From Sandaracinaceae bacterium (lineage in GTDB: Bacteria > Myxococcota_A > Polyangia > Polyangiales > Sandaracinaceae), in NCBI GenBank assembly GCA_025056955.1, contig JANWYL010000183.1, positions 1-6,125 on the forward strand: a stretch of DNA of 6,125 bases. Direction: 5' to 3'. The position numbers were made by a program, and so were the translations under genes. The notes beneath the pieces are model-generated. The model saw only the letters and a program-made list of their open reading frames with translations, searched no databases and was not told the DNA's origin. Positions 5,835 to 6,125 of the stretch are shown in pieces (positions within the stretch are counted from its first letter, which is position 1; each line of letters opens with the position of its first letter).

Positions 5835-6125
5835 TCACTCGGCAGGGTGAGTGTGGTAAAGGGTGTTGATGATGGTTCCATCTTTTTTGCGGAGGGGAAC
5901 CAACGGTAATGAATTCCTTGAAAGGGATTCGCTGGGTGTTGAAGTGGGTGTGGTGTTATAGCGTTCAACCTTCTTTTTGAGTTCCTCGATTTCTCGCTCG
6001 AGATCCGGGTCTTTCACCTTAAGTTCATCAAGAAGTGCCTGCTTTTTTTCAAGAAGGGCCAAGCGCTTTTCTTCTATCGTGCGAAGGAGCTTTTCTTTTT
6101 CGCGGGCGAGGTCCTCAAGAAGCTC
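5835..6125 (-). CDS. Coiled-coil protein, C-terminal part (5' partial)
   Basis: The frame is open to the right edge of the window, so 96 C-terminal residues are seen and the start is missing. The first 55 or so residues are rich in Glu, Lys and Leu in heptad-like spacing (for example EKEKLLRTIEEKRLALLEKK and LEREIEELKKKVERY), typical of a long coiled coil. A Ser/Thr/Pro-rich linker (NTTPTSTPSES) follows, then a short tail ending in YHTHPAE. No enzyme motif, membrane span or signal is visible in this part. A TTG at 6060-6062 could mimic a start, but the helix clearly continues upstream of it. The stop lies 34 bases before the COG3581-like gene on the same strand, so it is probably the preceding gene of that operon. 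Function unknown. Confidence 0.75.
   Translation of the reverse strand, partial: ELLEDLAREKEKLLRTIEEKRLALLEKKQALLDELKVKDPDLEREIEELKKKVERYNTTPTSTPSESLSRNSLPLVPLRKKDGTIINTLYHTHPAE

Overview
The window looks like chromosomal DNA from a member of the Myxococcota or a related deltaproteobacterial lineage. The best clue is the first gene. It combines an M23 peptidase domain, a MopE-type metal-binding motif (DCDD...PGAIERC...DQNCDG) and a C-terminal tail made of a CGC motif, a hydrophobic stretch and a basic cluster, which resembles MYXO-CTERM sorting tails. Base composition looks close to 50-55% GC by eye, which is modest for that phylum. No insertion sequence, prophage gene, tRNA, rRNA or CRISPR array is visible.

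Layout from left to right: (1) the 3' part of a secreted or cell-surface M23-family protein on the + strand, entering from outside the window; (2) a convergent E1-like (MoeB/ThiF/HesA family) adenylyltransferase on the - strand, whose 3' end overlaps gene 1 by 56 bases; (3) a non-coding divergent region of roughly 390 bases holding a long-loop hairpin with a T-run, a cluster of TGCGA words and a near-palindrome; (4) an alpha/beta hydrolase of the epoxide-hydrolase type on the + strand; (5) a - strand run of three genes that probably form an operon. In transcription order these are a coiled-coil protein (5' end outside the window), a 616-residue protein related to 2-hydroxyacyl-CoA dehydratases and their activators (COG3581-like), and a small DUF697-like membrane protein.

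The genes do not form one obvious pathway. Gene 1 acts outside the cytoplasm, probably on peptidoglycan or as a cell-surface protein. The E1-like enzyme would activate the C-terminus of a sulfur-carrier (ThiS/MoaD-like) protein that is not in the window. The hydrolase stands alone behind a possible operator. The COG3581-like protein lacks the ASKHA ATPase (BadF/HgdC-type) and COG3580 partners that usually accompany it. I see no convincing new defence or mobile system. The points most worth checking are the unsettled 5' end of the E1-like gene (an in-frame TGA beside a Cys-rich stretch), the structured divergent region, the stand-alone COG3581-like protein and its operon, and the domain mixture of gene 1.
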